Shown here: one piece after another, positions 48,901 through 59,927 of the stretch
Position numbering within the stretch: position 1 is the stretch's first letter
Layout: every line of letters starts with the position of its first letter
Assembly (NCBI RefSeq): GCF_021462225.1
Contig: NC_061805.1
Span: 31,823,958-31,887,957, forward strand
DNA length: 64,000 nucleotides
Source: Girardinichthys multiradiatus
Taxonomy: Eukaryota; Chordata; Actinopteri; Cyprinodontiformes; Goodeidae
Direction of reading: 5' to 3'
Notes under the pieces: model-generated
The model's database searches: none
Told to the model about the DNA's origin: nothing
Seen by the model: the letters and a program-made list of their open reading frames with translations, nothing else
Translations under genes and position numbers: made by a program

Positions 48901-51900
48901 AGAAACGTTTTTTCCTGGGTGTGGGCAAGTGCAGCCTATAAAAGCTCTCACCAGACAAAGAAATCACAGTGCTGTTACATGAAAGTTTTTGGTGCACTTT
49001 AAAGTGGTCTGATCAGTCAAGTAGCTGAGTGTAATATCTGTTGCTTCATAACCCATGAAACAACACATGATGCCATATGCCAGCAACATATGGTTCCACT
49101 CAGTTACTGCACCTCTTTAATGCCAAACATAGTAGCAGGATGATTATAACTTGCAACACTTGGGCCAAATTTTTGATCTATCCTTTAGTTTTATTGTTTA
49201 GTTTTTCACTTGGAGAAAAAAATAAGGAAAAAATATTTTTGTGGCTGCTGTTTGTTGCTGTCGTTCTAAGATTAAAGTCGAAATGATGCGAAAAAAGTCA
49301 AAATAGTGAGTAGAAAGTCAAAACAATGAGAAAAGTTGAAATGATGAGATAAAAGTTGAAATGAGGAGAAAAAAGTGAAAAAGTACATCAACGATAAAGG
49401 TCAAAGAATGAGAAGAAAGTCGGAATGACGAGAGAAAAGAATATCCAGAATAAATCGAAATTACACTGAAGCAAAGACCTGCAACAAATGAGCTAAATGT
49501 GTTCTCTATCAGCATATAAACATGCTGTGGATGTAAGCAGGCCCTGTTTACACAACAACAAACCGTTGAAAACAGGATTTTTATTCCGTTTTTGTTAACA
49601 CATCTACATGACAACGTTTTAATTGCAATCTCCTTTCACAAGATAACATTAGAGATGTGAAAATTGTGAAAACCCCCACTATGTCATTAGTTGCCGGTAT
49701 GTTCTTTGGAACTCAACAACATGAACAAACGCATTCAGCTTACAAGCGGGAGAGAAAATGAGAACTTAGTCAGAGAACTGTCATGTGATTCAATAGAGTA
49801 ATATGGAGCTAAATTATGGCCTTAACGTTTGTTTGGAAAAAAATAATTGAGATAACAAAACATTAAACCGAAAAAAAATTTTGAAACAGAAAAATTAAAT
49901 AAATTCAAAAAAGGGGTAAGACTATTTTTCACATTGAAGGTTTCTTTTTTACACTTTCAGATTTTGTTTTTTGTTTTTTACTTCAAACACCTAACCCCTT
50001 TGCATGGGGGGCGTGGCCTCAGGTGACAGGGTGTCAACACAGGCCTGGACAAAACATTCCCAGCTGTTGCATTCAGGAACCGTGGGAAATGGAAATGTCA
50101 CACAGCTCTACTCAACATGGCCCCCTCTTCTTGTTGTTCTCCAGGGAGCACCAGTGACCAGGTAATAATATAAAGGCTGGTTGTCATTTTAACACACAGG
50201 GAAACATGGAGGGAGAGAAGACAAAACATTCACAATTGATTCTTCAGCAGTTTAGAGAAACAGTTAGCCTTTTTCCACTGACATTTGTGCTGTGTGTTGA
50301 CATGAACAGCTTAGATCAGTAAAGTTTTAAACTGGTTGGCAGCTGTTATGTTGTGCGCGTGCACGTTAATGTCTACTGATTACAGTCATACTGGGGATCA
50401 GCCAGGGCTTCTCCATTAGAAAGATAAATTTTTTCCCATTACATGACAACAGAAACTGGGACGTTTTTAAACCATTCAAACCCGTTCTCAGATTTTGTTA
50501 TTTTTTAGAAAAAAACTTGCTGTTGTTGTATAAACAAACTGTAGAAATGCAAATTAGCTTTTCGGTTTTCCTTCATGAGGACTAATACAAGTCCTTCTCA
50601 AAATATTAGCATATTGTGAGAAAGTTCATTATTTTCCATAATGTAATGATGAAAATTTAACATTCATATATTTTAGATTCATTGCACACTAACTGAAATA
50701 TTTCAGGTCTTTTATTGTCTTAATACGGATGATTTTGGCATACAGCTCATGAAAACCCAAAATTCCTATCTCACAAAATTAGCATATTTCATCCGACCAA
50801 TAAAAGAAAAGTGTTTTTAATACAAAAAACGTCAACCTTCAAATAATCATGTACAGTTATGCACTCAATACTTGGTCGGGAATCCTTTGGCAGAAATGAC
50901 TGCTTCAATGCGGCGTGGCATGGAGGCAATCAGCTTGTGGCACTGCTGAGGTCTTATGTAGGCCCCGGATGCTTCGATAGCGGCCTTTAGCTCATCCAGA
51001 GTGTTGGGTCTTGAGTCTCTCAACGTTCTCTTCACAATATCCCACAGATTCTCTATGGGGTTCAGGTCAGGAGAGTTGGCAGGCCAATTGAGCACAGTGA
51101 TACCATGGTCAGTAAACCATTTACCAGTGGTTTTAGCACTGTGAGCAGGTGCCAGGTCGTGCTGAAAAATGAAATCTTCATCTCCATAAAGCTTTTCAGC
51201 AGATGGAAGCATGAAGTGCTCCAAAATCTCCTGATAGCTAGCTGCATTGACCCTGCCCTTGATAAAACACAGTGGACCAACACCAGCAGCTGACACGGCA
51301 CCCCAGACCATCACTGACTGTGGGTACTTGACACTGGACTTCTGGCATTTTGGCATTTCCTTCTCCCCAGTCTTCCTCCAGACTCTGGCACCTTGACTTC
51401 CGAATGACATGCAAAATTTGCTTTCATCCGAAAAAAGTACTTTGGACCACTGAGCAACAGTCCAGTGCTGCTTCTCTGTAGCCCAGGTCAGGCGCTTCTG
51501 CCGCTGTTTCTGGTTCAAAAGTGGCTTGACCTGGGGAATGCGGCACCTGTAGCCCATTTCCTGCACACGCCTGTGCACGGTGGCTCTGGATGTTTCTACT
51601 CCAGACTCAGTCCACTACTTCCGCAGGTCCCCCAAGGTCTGGAATCGGCCCTTCTCCACAATCTTCCTCATGGTCCGGACACCTCTTCTCGTTGTGCAGC
51701 GTTTTCTGCCACACTTTTTCCTTCCCACAGACTTCCCACTGAGGTGCCTTGATACAGCACTCTGGGAACAGCCTATTCGTACAGAAATTTATTTCTGTGT
51801 CTTACCCTCTTGCTTGAGGGTGTCAATAGTGGCCTTCTGGACAGCAGTCAGGTCGGCAGTCTTACCCATGATTGGGGTTTTGAGTGATGAACCAGGCTGG

Positions 51901-54900
51901 GAGTTTTAAAGGCCTCAGGAATCTTTTGCAGGTGTTTAGAGTTAACTCGTTGATTCAGATGATTAGGTTCATAGCTCGTTTAGAGACCCTTTTAATGATA
52001 TGCTAATTTTGTGAGATAGGAATTTTGGGTTTTCATGAGCTTTATGCCAAAATCATCCGTATTAAGACAATAAAAGACCTGAAATATTTCAGTTAGTGTG
52101 CCATGAATCTGAAATATATGAATGTTAAATTTTCATCATGACATTATGGAAAATAATGAACTTTATCACAATATGCTAATATTTTGAGAAGGACCTGTAT
52201 ATCGAGGCACGTGACGTCGCCCGGTACGGCGGATCCGGGGTCCCACCCTGGAGCCAGGCCTGGGGTCGGGACTGTCCGGAGAGTGTCTGGTGGCCGGGTA
52301 GCTCCTTGCGGGCCAGGCCCCAATGAGAGACGCGAGGCCATCCCCCAGTGGGCCCACCACCTGTAGGGGGAACCATGAGGGACCGGTGCAAAGAGGATTG
52401 GGCAGCGGACTTGGCAGGCCCAAGCGCATAGTGAGGGTCTGTTGGGAACGCCTGGCGGAGCCCTCGGCCAGGGATGTATTCAACTCCCACCTCTGGGAGA
52501 GCTTTGACCAGATTCTGGGGGATGTTGGAGACATAGAGTCCGAGTGGACCATGTTCCCCGCATCTATTGTCGATGCTGCTGCCCGTAGCTGCGGCCGTAA
52601 GGTCTGTGGTGCCTGTCGCAGCGGCAATCCCAGAACCCGGAGGTGGACACCGGCAGTAAGGGATGCTGTCAAGCTGAAGAAGGAGTTCCATCGGGTGTGG
52701 TTGGCTTGTGGGACTCCTGAGGCGGCTGACGGGTACCGTGAGGCCAAGCATGCTGCGTCCCGGGCTGTGGCAGAGGCAAAAACTCGGGCCTGGGAGGAGT
52801 TCGGTGAGGCCATGGAAAAGGACTACTGGTTGGCCTCGAAGCGATTCTGGCAAACCGTTCGCCGCCTCAGCAGGGGGAAGCAGTGCTTCGCCAACACTGT
52901 TTATAGTGGGGGTGGGAGGCTGCTGACCTCGACTGAGGACATTATCGGGCAATGGAAGGAGTACTTCGAGGATCTCCTCAATCCTGCCATCACGCATTCC
53001 CTGGTGGAAACAGAGGCTGGGGACTCGGGGATGGACTCTTTCATCACCCAGGCTGAAGTCACCGAGGTGGTTAAAAAGCTCTGTGGTGGCAAGGCTTCGG
53101 GGGAGGTTGAGATCCACCCTGAGTACCTCAAATCTCTGGATGTTGTGGGGCTGTCATGGTTGACACGCCTCTTCAACATTGCGTGGCGGTCGGGGACAGT
53201 GCCTCTGGACTGGCAGACTGGGGTGGTGATCCCCCTTCATAAGAAGGGGGACCGGAGGGTATGTTCCAACTACAGGGGGATCACACTCCTCAGCCTCCCT
53301 GATAAGGCCTACGCCAGGGTATTGGAGAGGAGAGTCTGGCCGATAGTCGAACCTCGGCTTCAGGAGGAGCAGTGAGGTTTTCATCCCGGCCGTGGAACAC
53401 TCAAGGGTTCATGGGAGTTTGCCCAACCGGTTCACATGTGTTTTGTGGACCAGGAGAAAGCATTCGACTGTGTCCCTCGTGATGCCCTGTGGGGGGTGCT
53501 CCAGGAGTATGGAACCGGGGGCCCTTTAGTGGGGGCCATCCGGTCCCTGTACGAGCGGAGCAGGAGTTTGGTCCACATAGCCGGCACTAAGTTGGACCTG
53601 TTCCCGGTGCATGTTGGACTCTGGCAGGGCTGCCCTTTGTCACCGGTCCTGTTCATAACTTTTATGGACAGGATTTCTAGGCGCAGCCATGGGCCGGAGG
53701 GGGTCGGGTTTGGGGACCAGTGGATTTCGTCTCTTCTTTTTGCAGATGACGTGGTCCTGCTGGCCCCATCTAGCCAAGACCTACAGCATGCGCTGTGGTG
53801 GTACGCAGCCGAGTGTGAAGCGGCTGGGATGAAGATCAGCTCCTCCAAGTCAGAAGCCATGGTACTCAACAGGAAAAGGGTGGGTTGTCCTCTTCAGGTT
53901 GGAGGGGAGTTCCTGCCTCAAGTGGAGGAGTTCAAGTATCTCGGGGTCTTGTTCACGAGTGAGGGAAGAATGGAGCGGGAGATCCACAGACGGATCGGTG
54001 CGGCTGCCGCAGTAATGGGGGCGCTGTGCCGGTCCGTTGTGGTGAAGAGAGAGCTGAGCCGAAAAGCAAAGCTCTCGATTTACCGGTCGGTGTACGTTCC
54101 TACCCTCACCTATGGCCATGAACTTTGGGTCATGACCGAAAGAACGAGATCCCGGATACAAGCGGCTGAAATGAGCTTCCCCCGTAGGGTGGCCGGGCAC
54201 TCCCTTAGAGATAGGGTGAGGAGCTCGGCCATCCAGGAGGGGCTCGGAGTAGAGCCGCTCCTGCTCCTCCACATCGAGAGGAGCCGGTTGAGGTGACTCG
54301 GGCATCTATACCGGATGCTTCCTGGACGCCTTCCTCAGGAGGTGTTCCAGGCACGTCCCACCGTGAGGAGGCCCAGGGGACGGCCCAGGACACGCTGGAG
54401 GGACTATGTCTCTCGGCTGGCCTGGGAACGCCTTGGGCTTCCCCCGGAGGAGCTGGAGGAGGTGCCTGGGGAGAGGGACGTCTGGGTGTCTCTGCTGAGT
54501 ATGCTGCCCCCGCAACCCGGTCCCGGATAAGCGGAAGACGACGAGTACGAGTACAATATAATAACAAAGTTAAAGTGATTGAATGTATTTGTGATATTAC
54601 CAAAACATCAGCAGACCTGCTGAGAGCCCATTGACTGATGATATCTGCATACAAAATTCCAGGTATGAATAGAAAGGCTTTACTCTGTCTACTTTTATCT
54701 GACTAAAAAAGGAAACTATGTTTATCTTGATAGAATTGTTAAATTTTTTTAATGTATCTCCTTTAGAAAAAAAGGCAAAAAGGAGAAATTGAACCCTAAT
54801 CTTCTGTTTGGTAGATGACTGGGCTAAATATTTATGATTATAAAATCTGAACATTATTTTTCTACTTCTGCAATATCTGTAAGGTTGGTATGAATCTGAT

Positions 54901-55444
54901 AGCCTTCTTTGTGAGAATGTAATCAGAAAATTAGCAAAATATTTATGATATTTAACAGTTTTGTTTAAGACATTAGAGCTGGATGCCTTTTATTACAGAG
55001 TCCAAAGGTTAACCGGTTTAACGGACCATTATAAAAAAGCACATATACGCTTTACTGTTTTAATTTGCTTGTTTGTCTAAGCAAAATCATAGAAATTAAA
55101 TCTTAAAATTAAATTTAAGTTTTAAACTCAAACGTAAACTTTAAATTACTGAGATACATAATAATGAATCAAACTCATCTAGCAACCTTTTAGCTAAACC
55201 ATAAGATAATAAAAGATGTATATATTAAAATGTATTTAAAAAAATATGTTGACATTTATTGCTCACTCAAGTACAAAAGAAAAACATAAAGTAGCTTGTT
55301 AAACAATGACAAATAACTCCAATAGGTTAAACATACCCTGATGAAGATCAACGCACTGGAGTCTCCTACTTTGTACTTCCCCTCGGACACTTTAATCATA
55401 GGAAACTGAGCTGGACAGGAACACTGGCCAAGGATCTCACGTAC
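33426..55444 (-). CDS. gas2l1: GAS2-like protein 1, gene 5'-truncated by window edge
   Basis: Cytoskeletal linker of the GAS2 family: a CH domain binds actin, a GAR domain binds microtubules, and a long tail binds EB proteins. Exons in the window, 5' to 3': 55444-55337, 43815-43719, 39667-39355, 35415-33426. They join in frame (phases 0, 1, 2) to 835 residues and a TGA stop at 33428-33426. The GAR domain is [20 protein letters not shown] followed by [20 protein letters not shown]. The tail is Ser/Pro/Arg-rich and contains [20 protein letters not shown], matching the GAS2L1 LDPQ-EQ-L region, and SRIPTP, an SxIP EB1-binding motif. The CH-domain exon is not in 55445-64000. GAS2L1 is chosen over GAS2L2/L3 by tail similarity and by ap1b1 next door. 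Introns are large and full of transposons. Confidence 0.92.
35505..36577 (-). mobile_element. Tc1-like element remnant in gas2l1 intron
   Basis: Ends 'cacaaagcattcacacaact' and 'gtgaatacttttgcaaggca'. The interior carries transposase debris such as 'catgatgctgccaccttcac', with frames broken. Same family as 11.9, 45.5, 59.9 and 61.1-61.9 kb. Confidence 0.6.
36578..39354. other. gas2l1 intron, no gene seen
   Basis: AT-rich. Contains the perfect 15-bp inverted repeat at 37420-37454. No other confident feature. Confidence 0.55.
37420..37454. repeat. Perfect inverted repeat, 15-bp arms, 5-nt loop
   Basis: ACAACCACAATATGT at 37420-37434 and its exact reverse complement at 37440-37454, loop AAAAC. 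Could fold into a hairpin. Too short for a typical miRNA precursor. Confidence 0.6.
39355..39667 (-). CDS. gas2l1: gas2l1 exon: Ser/Pro-rich linker
   Basis: 313 bp that stays open in the frame set by the GAR exon: [20 protein letters not shown], then [18 protein letters not shown], then [17 protein letters not shown] and [15 protein letters not shown]. Acceptor TTCCCACTCAG, donor GTGAGC. Low-complexity tail sequence, so it is identified by frame and splice sites rather than homology. Confidence 0.85.
39874..39917 (+). repeat. (GACA)n microsatellite
   Basis: About 11 uninterrupted GACA units, roughly 200 bp upstream (minus-strand sense) of the gas2l1 linker exon. Confidence 0.95.
40345..41690 (+). 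mobile_element. L1/Tx1-like LINE remnant lacking reverse transcriptase
   Basis: The endonuclease part is open at 40345-40896: [28 protein letters not shown] and [10 protein letters not shown]. It continues in another frame with [18 protein letters not shown] and ISDHGPLIM (about 40940-41290). After about 41430 it jumps to [19 protein letters not shown] and [19 protein letters not shown], the Cys/His region at the C-terminus of L1-type ORF2. The whole reverse transcriptase is missing. It sits in a gas2l1 intron, opposite strand. Frames are broken, so not functional. Confidence 0.8.
40363..40393. repeat. Perfect 13-bp inverted repeat at the start of the L1-like ORF
   Basis: TCACATTCCAACT (40363-40375), loop GTGTG, AGTTGGAATGTGA (40381-40393). 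It overlaps the first codons of the endonuclease frame. Confidence 0.6.
42101..43010 (-). mobile_element. Tc1-like remnant in gas2l1 intron
   Basis: Contains 'acaaaagtatcggatcattt' near the left, then transposase-derived strings such as 'gttttctataggacgtaggt' and 'ggttgctatggagacttggt'. Open frames are short and broken. Confidence 0.5.
43719..43815 (-). CDS. gas2l1: gas2l1 exon: second half of GAR domain
   Basis: 97 bp: [20 protein letters not shown] then [12 protein letters not shown] plus one base. It completes the GAR fold, with the CRC pair matching the family. Acceptor CCCTCAG, donor GTGAGG. Confidence 0.94.
43816..44899. other. gas2l1 intron, no gene seen
   Basis: No exon or repeat recognised. 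Several overlapping short open frames on both strands near 44100-44750 are moderately GC-rich but show no similarity I know. Confidence 0.45.
44900..45529 (+). mobile_element. Tc1-like remnant (AAGTATTC family), plus orientation
   Basis: Contains 'ggcagcatcctgctgtggga', 'acagcaggagaacaatcc'-like transposase debris and the end 'attttacaaggcattgcaaa'. Frames broken. Confidence 0.55.
45530..47505. other. gas2l1 intron, no gene seen
   Basis: AT-rich intronic sequence with a 14-bp A run near 46533-46547. No coding exon supported. Confidence 0.5.
47506..47870 (+). mobile_element. Tc1-like transposase fragment
   Basis: Starts 'gttaagctccaaattattca' and 'tacccctggcag' (a Tc1 end), then encodes [15 protein letters not shown], the region of the third catalytic acidic residue. 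Most of the element is missing. Confidence 0.6.
47871..49279. other. gas2l1 intron, no gene seen
   Basis: AT-rich; nothing recognised. Confidence 0.5.
49280..49445 (+). repeat. Degenerate tandem repeat, unit about 17-21 bp (purine-rich)
   Basis: Repeated variants of 'gatgagaaaaaagtcgaaat', e.g. 'atgatgcgaaaaaagtcaaa', 'atgatgagataaaagttgaa' and 'atgaggagaaaaaagtgaaa'. Units vary in length. Confidence 0.75.
49530..50587. repeat. Dispersed repeat, copy B, interrupted
   Basis: Same blocks as 5495-6105, with about 500 bp of unrelated sequence between 49800 and 50330. Its right part is cut by the Tc1 element that starts at 50588. Confidence 0.55.
50588..52197 (-). mobile_element. Tc1/mariner element, nearly complete
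   Basis: 1610 bp flanked by TA on both sides (50586-50587 and 52198-52199). Terminal inverted repeats of about 200 bp, CAAGTCCTTCTCAAAATATT at the left and the reverse complement of CAGGTCCTTCTCAAAATATT at the right, with about six differences by eye. The transposase is on the minus strand. Confidence 0.92.
50865..51869 (-). pseudogene. Tc1 transposase with two nonsense codons
   Basis: DDE-type transposase that cuts and pastes at TA. From ATG at 51869 to stop at 50865 the length is 335 codons including stop, close to the usual Tc1 size of about 340, with no net frameshift. Premature stops interrupt it: TAA at codon 27 (51791-51789) and TAG at codon 85 (51617-51615), both in the DNA-binding half. 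The catalytic half is open from 51578: VLFSDESKF (first Asp), [11 protein letters not shown] (second Asp) and [12 protein letters not shown] (Glu). It ends [16 protein letters not shown]. Confidence 0.9.
52200..54551 (+). mobile_element. APE-type LINE copy 2, endonuclease region deleted
   Basis: Keeps 5' sequence (52200-52415) absent from copy 1, then joins at about 52410 ('gcagcggacttggcaggccc') to the region just after the endonuclease. Open at 52323-53375: [34 protein letters not shown] at 53373-53375 replaces the Cys of EEQCGFRP, and about 31 bp are lost near 53402, shifting frame. The RT core continues at 53436-54296 with [30 protein letters not shown] and [11 protein letters not shown]-terminal [15 protein letters not shown]. 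In a 60-base stretch of RT I count three differences from copy 1. It abuts the Tc1 element on its left. Confidence 0.87.
54552..55336. other. gas2l1 intron, no gene seen
   Basis: AT-rich, nothing recognised. Confidence 0.5.
55337..55444 (-). CDS. gas2l1: gas2l1 exon: first half of GAR domain
   Basis: 108 bp, 36 residues, phase 0 at both ends: [20 protein letters not shown] then [16 protein letters not shown]. The two cysteines in CSC belong to the GAR metal site. Acceptor ATCAG, donor GTATGT. Confidence 0.93.
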
Positions 55445-58400
55445 CTGATGAGAATAAAAAAAAAACCACACACACACATGCATATTATTTTAACAATGAG
55501 AGCTACCAAATGTGCCTCATGCATGAGGAGGAATCTGACTGTAATGCCTTCCTGCTCTTTAGGAGATCATGTTTAGTCATAAAGAGGTGTAACTGGGGAT
55601 TAAAGCACTGCTGGACCAGAGTGCTATAGCAGCACAATGACTCTGCTTTACAGTGTGAGAAATGAACTTAGCTGCCAGAGAGTTAGAGGATGTTAAAGAT
55701 TCATCTTCCTGCCAAATCTCTTCTCCGAGCACCTCATGGGTGATAAAATGCTGTGTCTGGCTGTCTTACCATAATAAAAGATTCTCTCATATAAACCTAT
55801 TAGACAGTTTTGGTTTTTGAGCTTACCACAAAACATGTCACAAACATATATTTATGCTTAACAATGAACAGTCTCCAATTCTTTGCAGATAAATGACAAT
55901 TTCTCTGATTGTGACATCATGAACCTAAAGAGTTAAAAAGCTCAGAGAGCTAACTGGTGGTGGAGACGATGATGATGTAAGCAGCCCTGTATTGCCAGCT
56001 GGGACCTGAATGAGGAGTCAGAGCCGGCGCCCTTGCTGTGGTCGAAGGGGGTGCTTATTAGGCAACGAGGAGTCAGACACAACTGCAGGGTGGAGTGAGA
56101 TCAGCCCTCTGCTGCACATGGCTGAGCAGTGTCTGGATTGGACAGACATGTTTGTCTTGGCGTCTCTTTCAGACAAAGGCGTGTGCACACATGTCAACGA
56201 GGAGGTAGAGAAAGTGGAGCACCAAATGGGCAGAAAGCACAGAAGGAGAGAATCAGTAAATGCCTCTTAACTTTGTGTGCAAGGGCTAAGGTACACTGAA
56301 GTAATCAAATGACATGTTAGAAGGAAATTGTGGGTTATGAGCTTTAAAACATTGGATGTTTACAGCACCTTTCATGAAGTACATCAGGCTCACGGGATAT
56401 ATTTTGCTTTTGGCATGTAGCACCTTGTTATTTTCTTTAAATGACATCCTTCTTCCATCTAATGCTAATTAAAGAGGGGCAACTCTAAGCACTAAGCCTC
56501 TGCATCTCACCTGCACCTATGTTCTCCATTTCACCTGCTGCAGCAAAGCCTCTGCTTAGTCATTCACTCTTTAAACTGCTGTTTTAAATATGGGTTTTTT
56601 AAGTCTCTTTGTTACTTGTTTAGGTCAATATTAGAATAAAGGGCAAACATTAAAAGCAGAAAAAACAAAAAATATTAAAAGGATGAAACAGAACTTAAAA
56701 AGCAGGTATATAACTTTAAAGGTTATTATCTGAAACCCACAGAAAAACGTGAGTAAGCTCCATGTAGGTAAACATTGAAGAGGACGGCTTTTTCCTCAGC
56801 CTCAAAAAACAGTTTTATGTTGGAAATTTATTTTGCCCATGATTTTAAAATAATAAGAATCTCGGATTTTAGGGAAGAAACAACCAAAAACTAAGGAAAA
56901 AGAACACAACAATTTATGAGTTATAATGTTTACAGCTTGAGCAAGGTGTAAACATTAAGGTGACCACAGCTGTTGTTTGTAAGCATAAAGTTTATCAGGT
57001 AAAATATGATCTCTTTTAAAGCTGTTTTTAGGTTTTATGTTACCTGTTGTTTTAAAACATCTGCGGATGTCCACAGTAAATGTTAAATGAATGACCAATA
57101 TTTCAAAACATTCCTCCTACATGTTTACTCAATTATTGTTAATTAGCTTAAGCTGTGACAGTTTTTTCTCTGTGCCTGAGCCAAATGAAAGAGTGTTTAA
57201 CTGTAACTGCAGTCTCATTGCATATCAGTATTTTAACTTTCTTACGGGCTGGGATTCAAACCCATAACGGCTAAATCTAAGAGCAGCTCTGGTTTAGATG
57301 TAGATATTTAATCGATGTTTTTATGAAGAAAAACTACCTGGTCTAAAAGTGGTCTAAGCCTGGACTTAGAACTGCAAAAAAGTCTGTAAATAATCCAAAC
57401 CAAAACTTTAATCCTTTTTCATAGTTGGGAAATTGTGTTAGTAATATCAATGTGCAGAAAAAGACTATGTATTTTTGTTTGAAGGGAAAATTTGAGAGTA
57501 GTAGTAATATGATGACATTTAGGGATATTTCTACTGCACTGGCAAATGGAAACATGCATTTTAACCTAAAGTGTCATGAAACATCTGAACTGTAAAACAG
57601 GCTGTGACAGCAAGACCCTTTCTGGATATCACCAGAGATAACATTCAGTTTGTTTTCATAAAGGAATAATGTCAGCAGCATGAATCGTAATTTCCAGCCA
57701 ATCTACTGTACGGTCACGAGCTAAGTGGCCAAGTTGCACCTAACACAAAGATGAAGAAGCACTGACAGAATCCCAAAGTTATTTTGCTTTGTTAAGGAAT
57801 TAATGGTATTGCAGTGACATAAAACAATGACTAATAAACATGAAAAATCCAGGATTTACATGTTATCTGCTCACAGAAAGGTATCAGCGATCTTTATCAG
57901 CAATCAACAGGTCCTTAAATTCAGTCCAGCTTATTCCACTTTTTATGTGGTTATTCCCCACTGTGGTGAATTAAAGACAGGCTACGTTCACCACAAAGCA
58001 CATTTAAATCCATCAATAGATTAATGGTTCTTTAGGACTCCAAACTACTGCTCTTAGAGAATTGTCCTGACTTCTCCTCACTGGATACATTACAATATAA
58101 ATCTTCACTTTATGAACTAAGCAGCAGACATTTCTATCAATACTTTTGTCTTGGGTGGACTTTGTCTGATATTCTGATGCCCAAGGCTGGCGTTCCGAAC
58201 ATAACGTCATCACTTTCTTGCAACTTTCAGCTTCTTTCTCAGCTGCCCTGTGCTTGTTTTTTTTTGTTTTTTTTCTTCACGCTATTTTACATATTTCCCA
58301 ATTTCTGGGTCTTCATGAGTTACAAGTCTGAACAACTGAACAAGAAAGGAAGAGCTGTTAAAATGAGCATTTATACCATTTGCTATTGTTGTTGTTTTGC

Positions 58401-59436
58401 TTGTGCTTTTACTGTTTCTCTGCAAACCTTTCTATCATTCAGTACATAAAGTGACAAGCCTGTTTTGGAAAAACCCCAGCCGGTGAGTTAATGGAAAGAT
58501 TGCTATAACAACCAACACACAGACACACACATAGTCCCAGTCTTCCCCTTTTCACCGTGTAGTTAGCCCTCACCTCAACTGAGGTTATGAGTTTTTGTCA
58601 AGGGAGGAGCACCCCGTCTTACAGTGTCTCATATGAAGCACAGAGCAGGAAATTGAACGAAAAGGGTCTGAATAATAACCTAATCAACACCCACCCAGAC
58701 AGATTGAGTGTTTGCACGGAGGACCATTTGGTGTAAGGTGTGTGCACATCCCATGACTCAAAACTGGATACACTGGAACCAAAACATAAAACACATACAC
58801 ACACACATACACAGGATGAGTGAGAAAAGGTCATGCTGGAAACATGCGGAAGTGAGCAGGAATGTTAAGAAAGACTAAAGGATGAATTACAGATCTAGAT
58901 GAGAGACACTTTCAGCAAGAGCTGCAGATGTTTAAGAGACAAAAGCAAAAAGTGACTGAAAAATCTACATCAGCCCTCTCCCTTTGCATAGAATCTGCTT
59001 TGTCTATGTTAAGAAAGGAATACGGAGATTTTTTCCCCAAGAACAGAAAGAGAAACTTGTGATGTTCTCTTTAAGCTGAGCCACTGAATTTGTCCCCAGT
59101 CTGTTTCAGGTATCATTAACATTCCTGTAAAATGCCTCTGGTCCGATCACGTCATATCTGCCCAGTGTGAGTTAACAATCTCTTAGTTCTTCTCCTTCCT
59201 GACCTGCAAAGCTTCTAAGGGGCCATTCATGAAAGAGATAGGCAGACAGAGTCCTTGGGTAGAGTAGGGGAAACGCGACAGAAGAAGATAAAAAGCTGTT
59301 CATGTTTAACTATCCATTTTCTTTATTGATTCAAATATAGATTATACATTTCACATTACCAGAAATGGTCTTGAAAATAATAGCATGACCAAGCCAAGCA
59401 GCTTGTAGTATTCTACAGAGTATCATACATCTGCAC
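55445..59436. other. gas2l1 upstream intron, no exon seen
   Basis: Searched for a calponin-homology exon and found none. Short (CA)n runs near 55466-55478 and 58790-58812. The plus-strand open frame 56010-56270 has no similarity I recognise. Confidence 0.5.
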
Positions 59437-59927
59437 TCAGAGGGCTTTGCAAAGCTATTTATAACCCTTGAACTTATGAACCTTTTGTAGGGGTTGAAAG
59501 CAAAGTTAGGTTATAAAACTATTTAACGACCTTCAACTATTTCAGAGCACTGTTAAATTCATGATCCAAAAACTCGAAGGAATACATGCAAAACCCTGCG
59601 TGGCACATTCGCCTAACACATCACCCTCATAATGAGACATGTTGGTGGCCGCATCATGCTTGGGGAATGCTTTTTAGCGGGGACTGAGAAGCTGCTTGAT
59701 GGGAAGAGGGATTCAATTAATCAATCCTAGACTAAGGGCAGCAGAAAACAAATACACAGCTAACCTTTTAAATTTTTACTAGGAATAACTTTTAAAAATC
59801 AATCTTGCACGCAATTTTTTAGTCTGGGACATAAAATCTCAGTAAAATATATTGAAGTTTGCAGTTATAACACAACAAAATGCTACAAAAATTAATGGCA
59901 TATGAATACATTTGTAAGGCACTGCAT
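59437..59927 (+). mobile_element. Tc1-like remnant (AAGTATTC family)
   Basis: The left part has 'tttataacccttgaacttat' and the right end 'gaatacatttgtaaggcact'. Internal 'gcatcatgcttggggaatgc' is transposase debris. About 490 bp. Confidence 0.55.

Noticed and set aside
56010..56270. 86-codon plus-strand open frame with moderate GC
   Set aside because: No similarity recognised, no splice context, and it lies within the gas2l1 upstream intron; length is compatible with chance.
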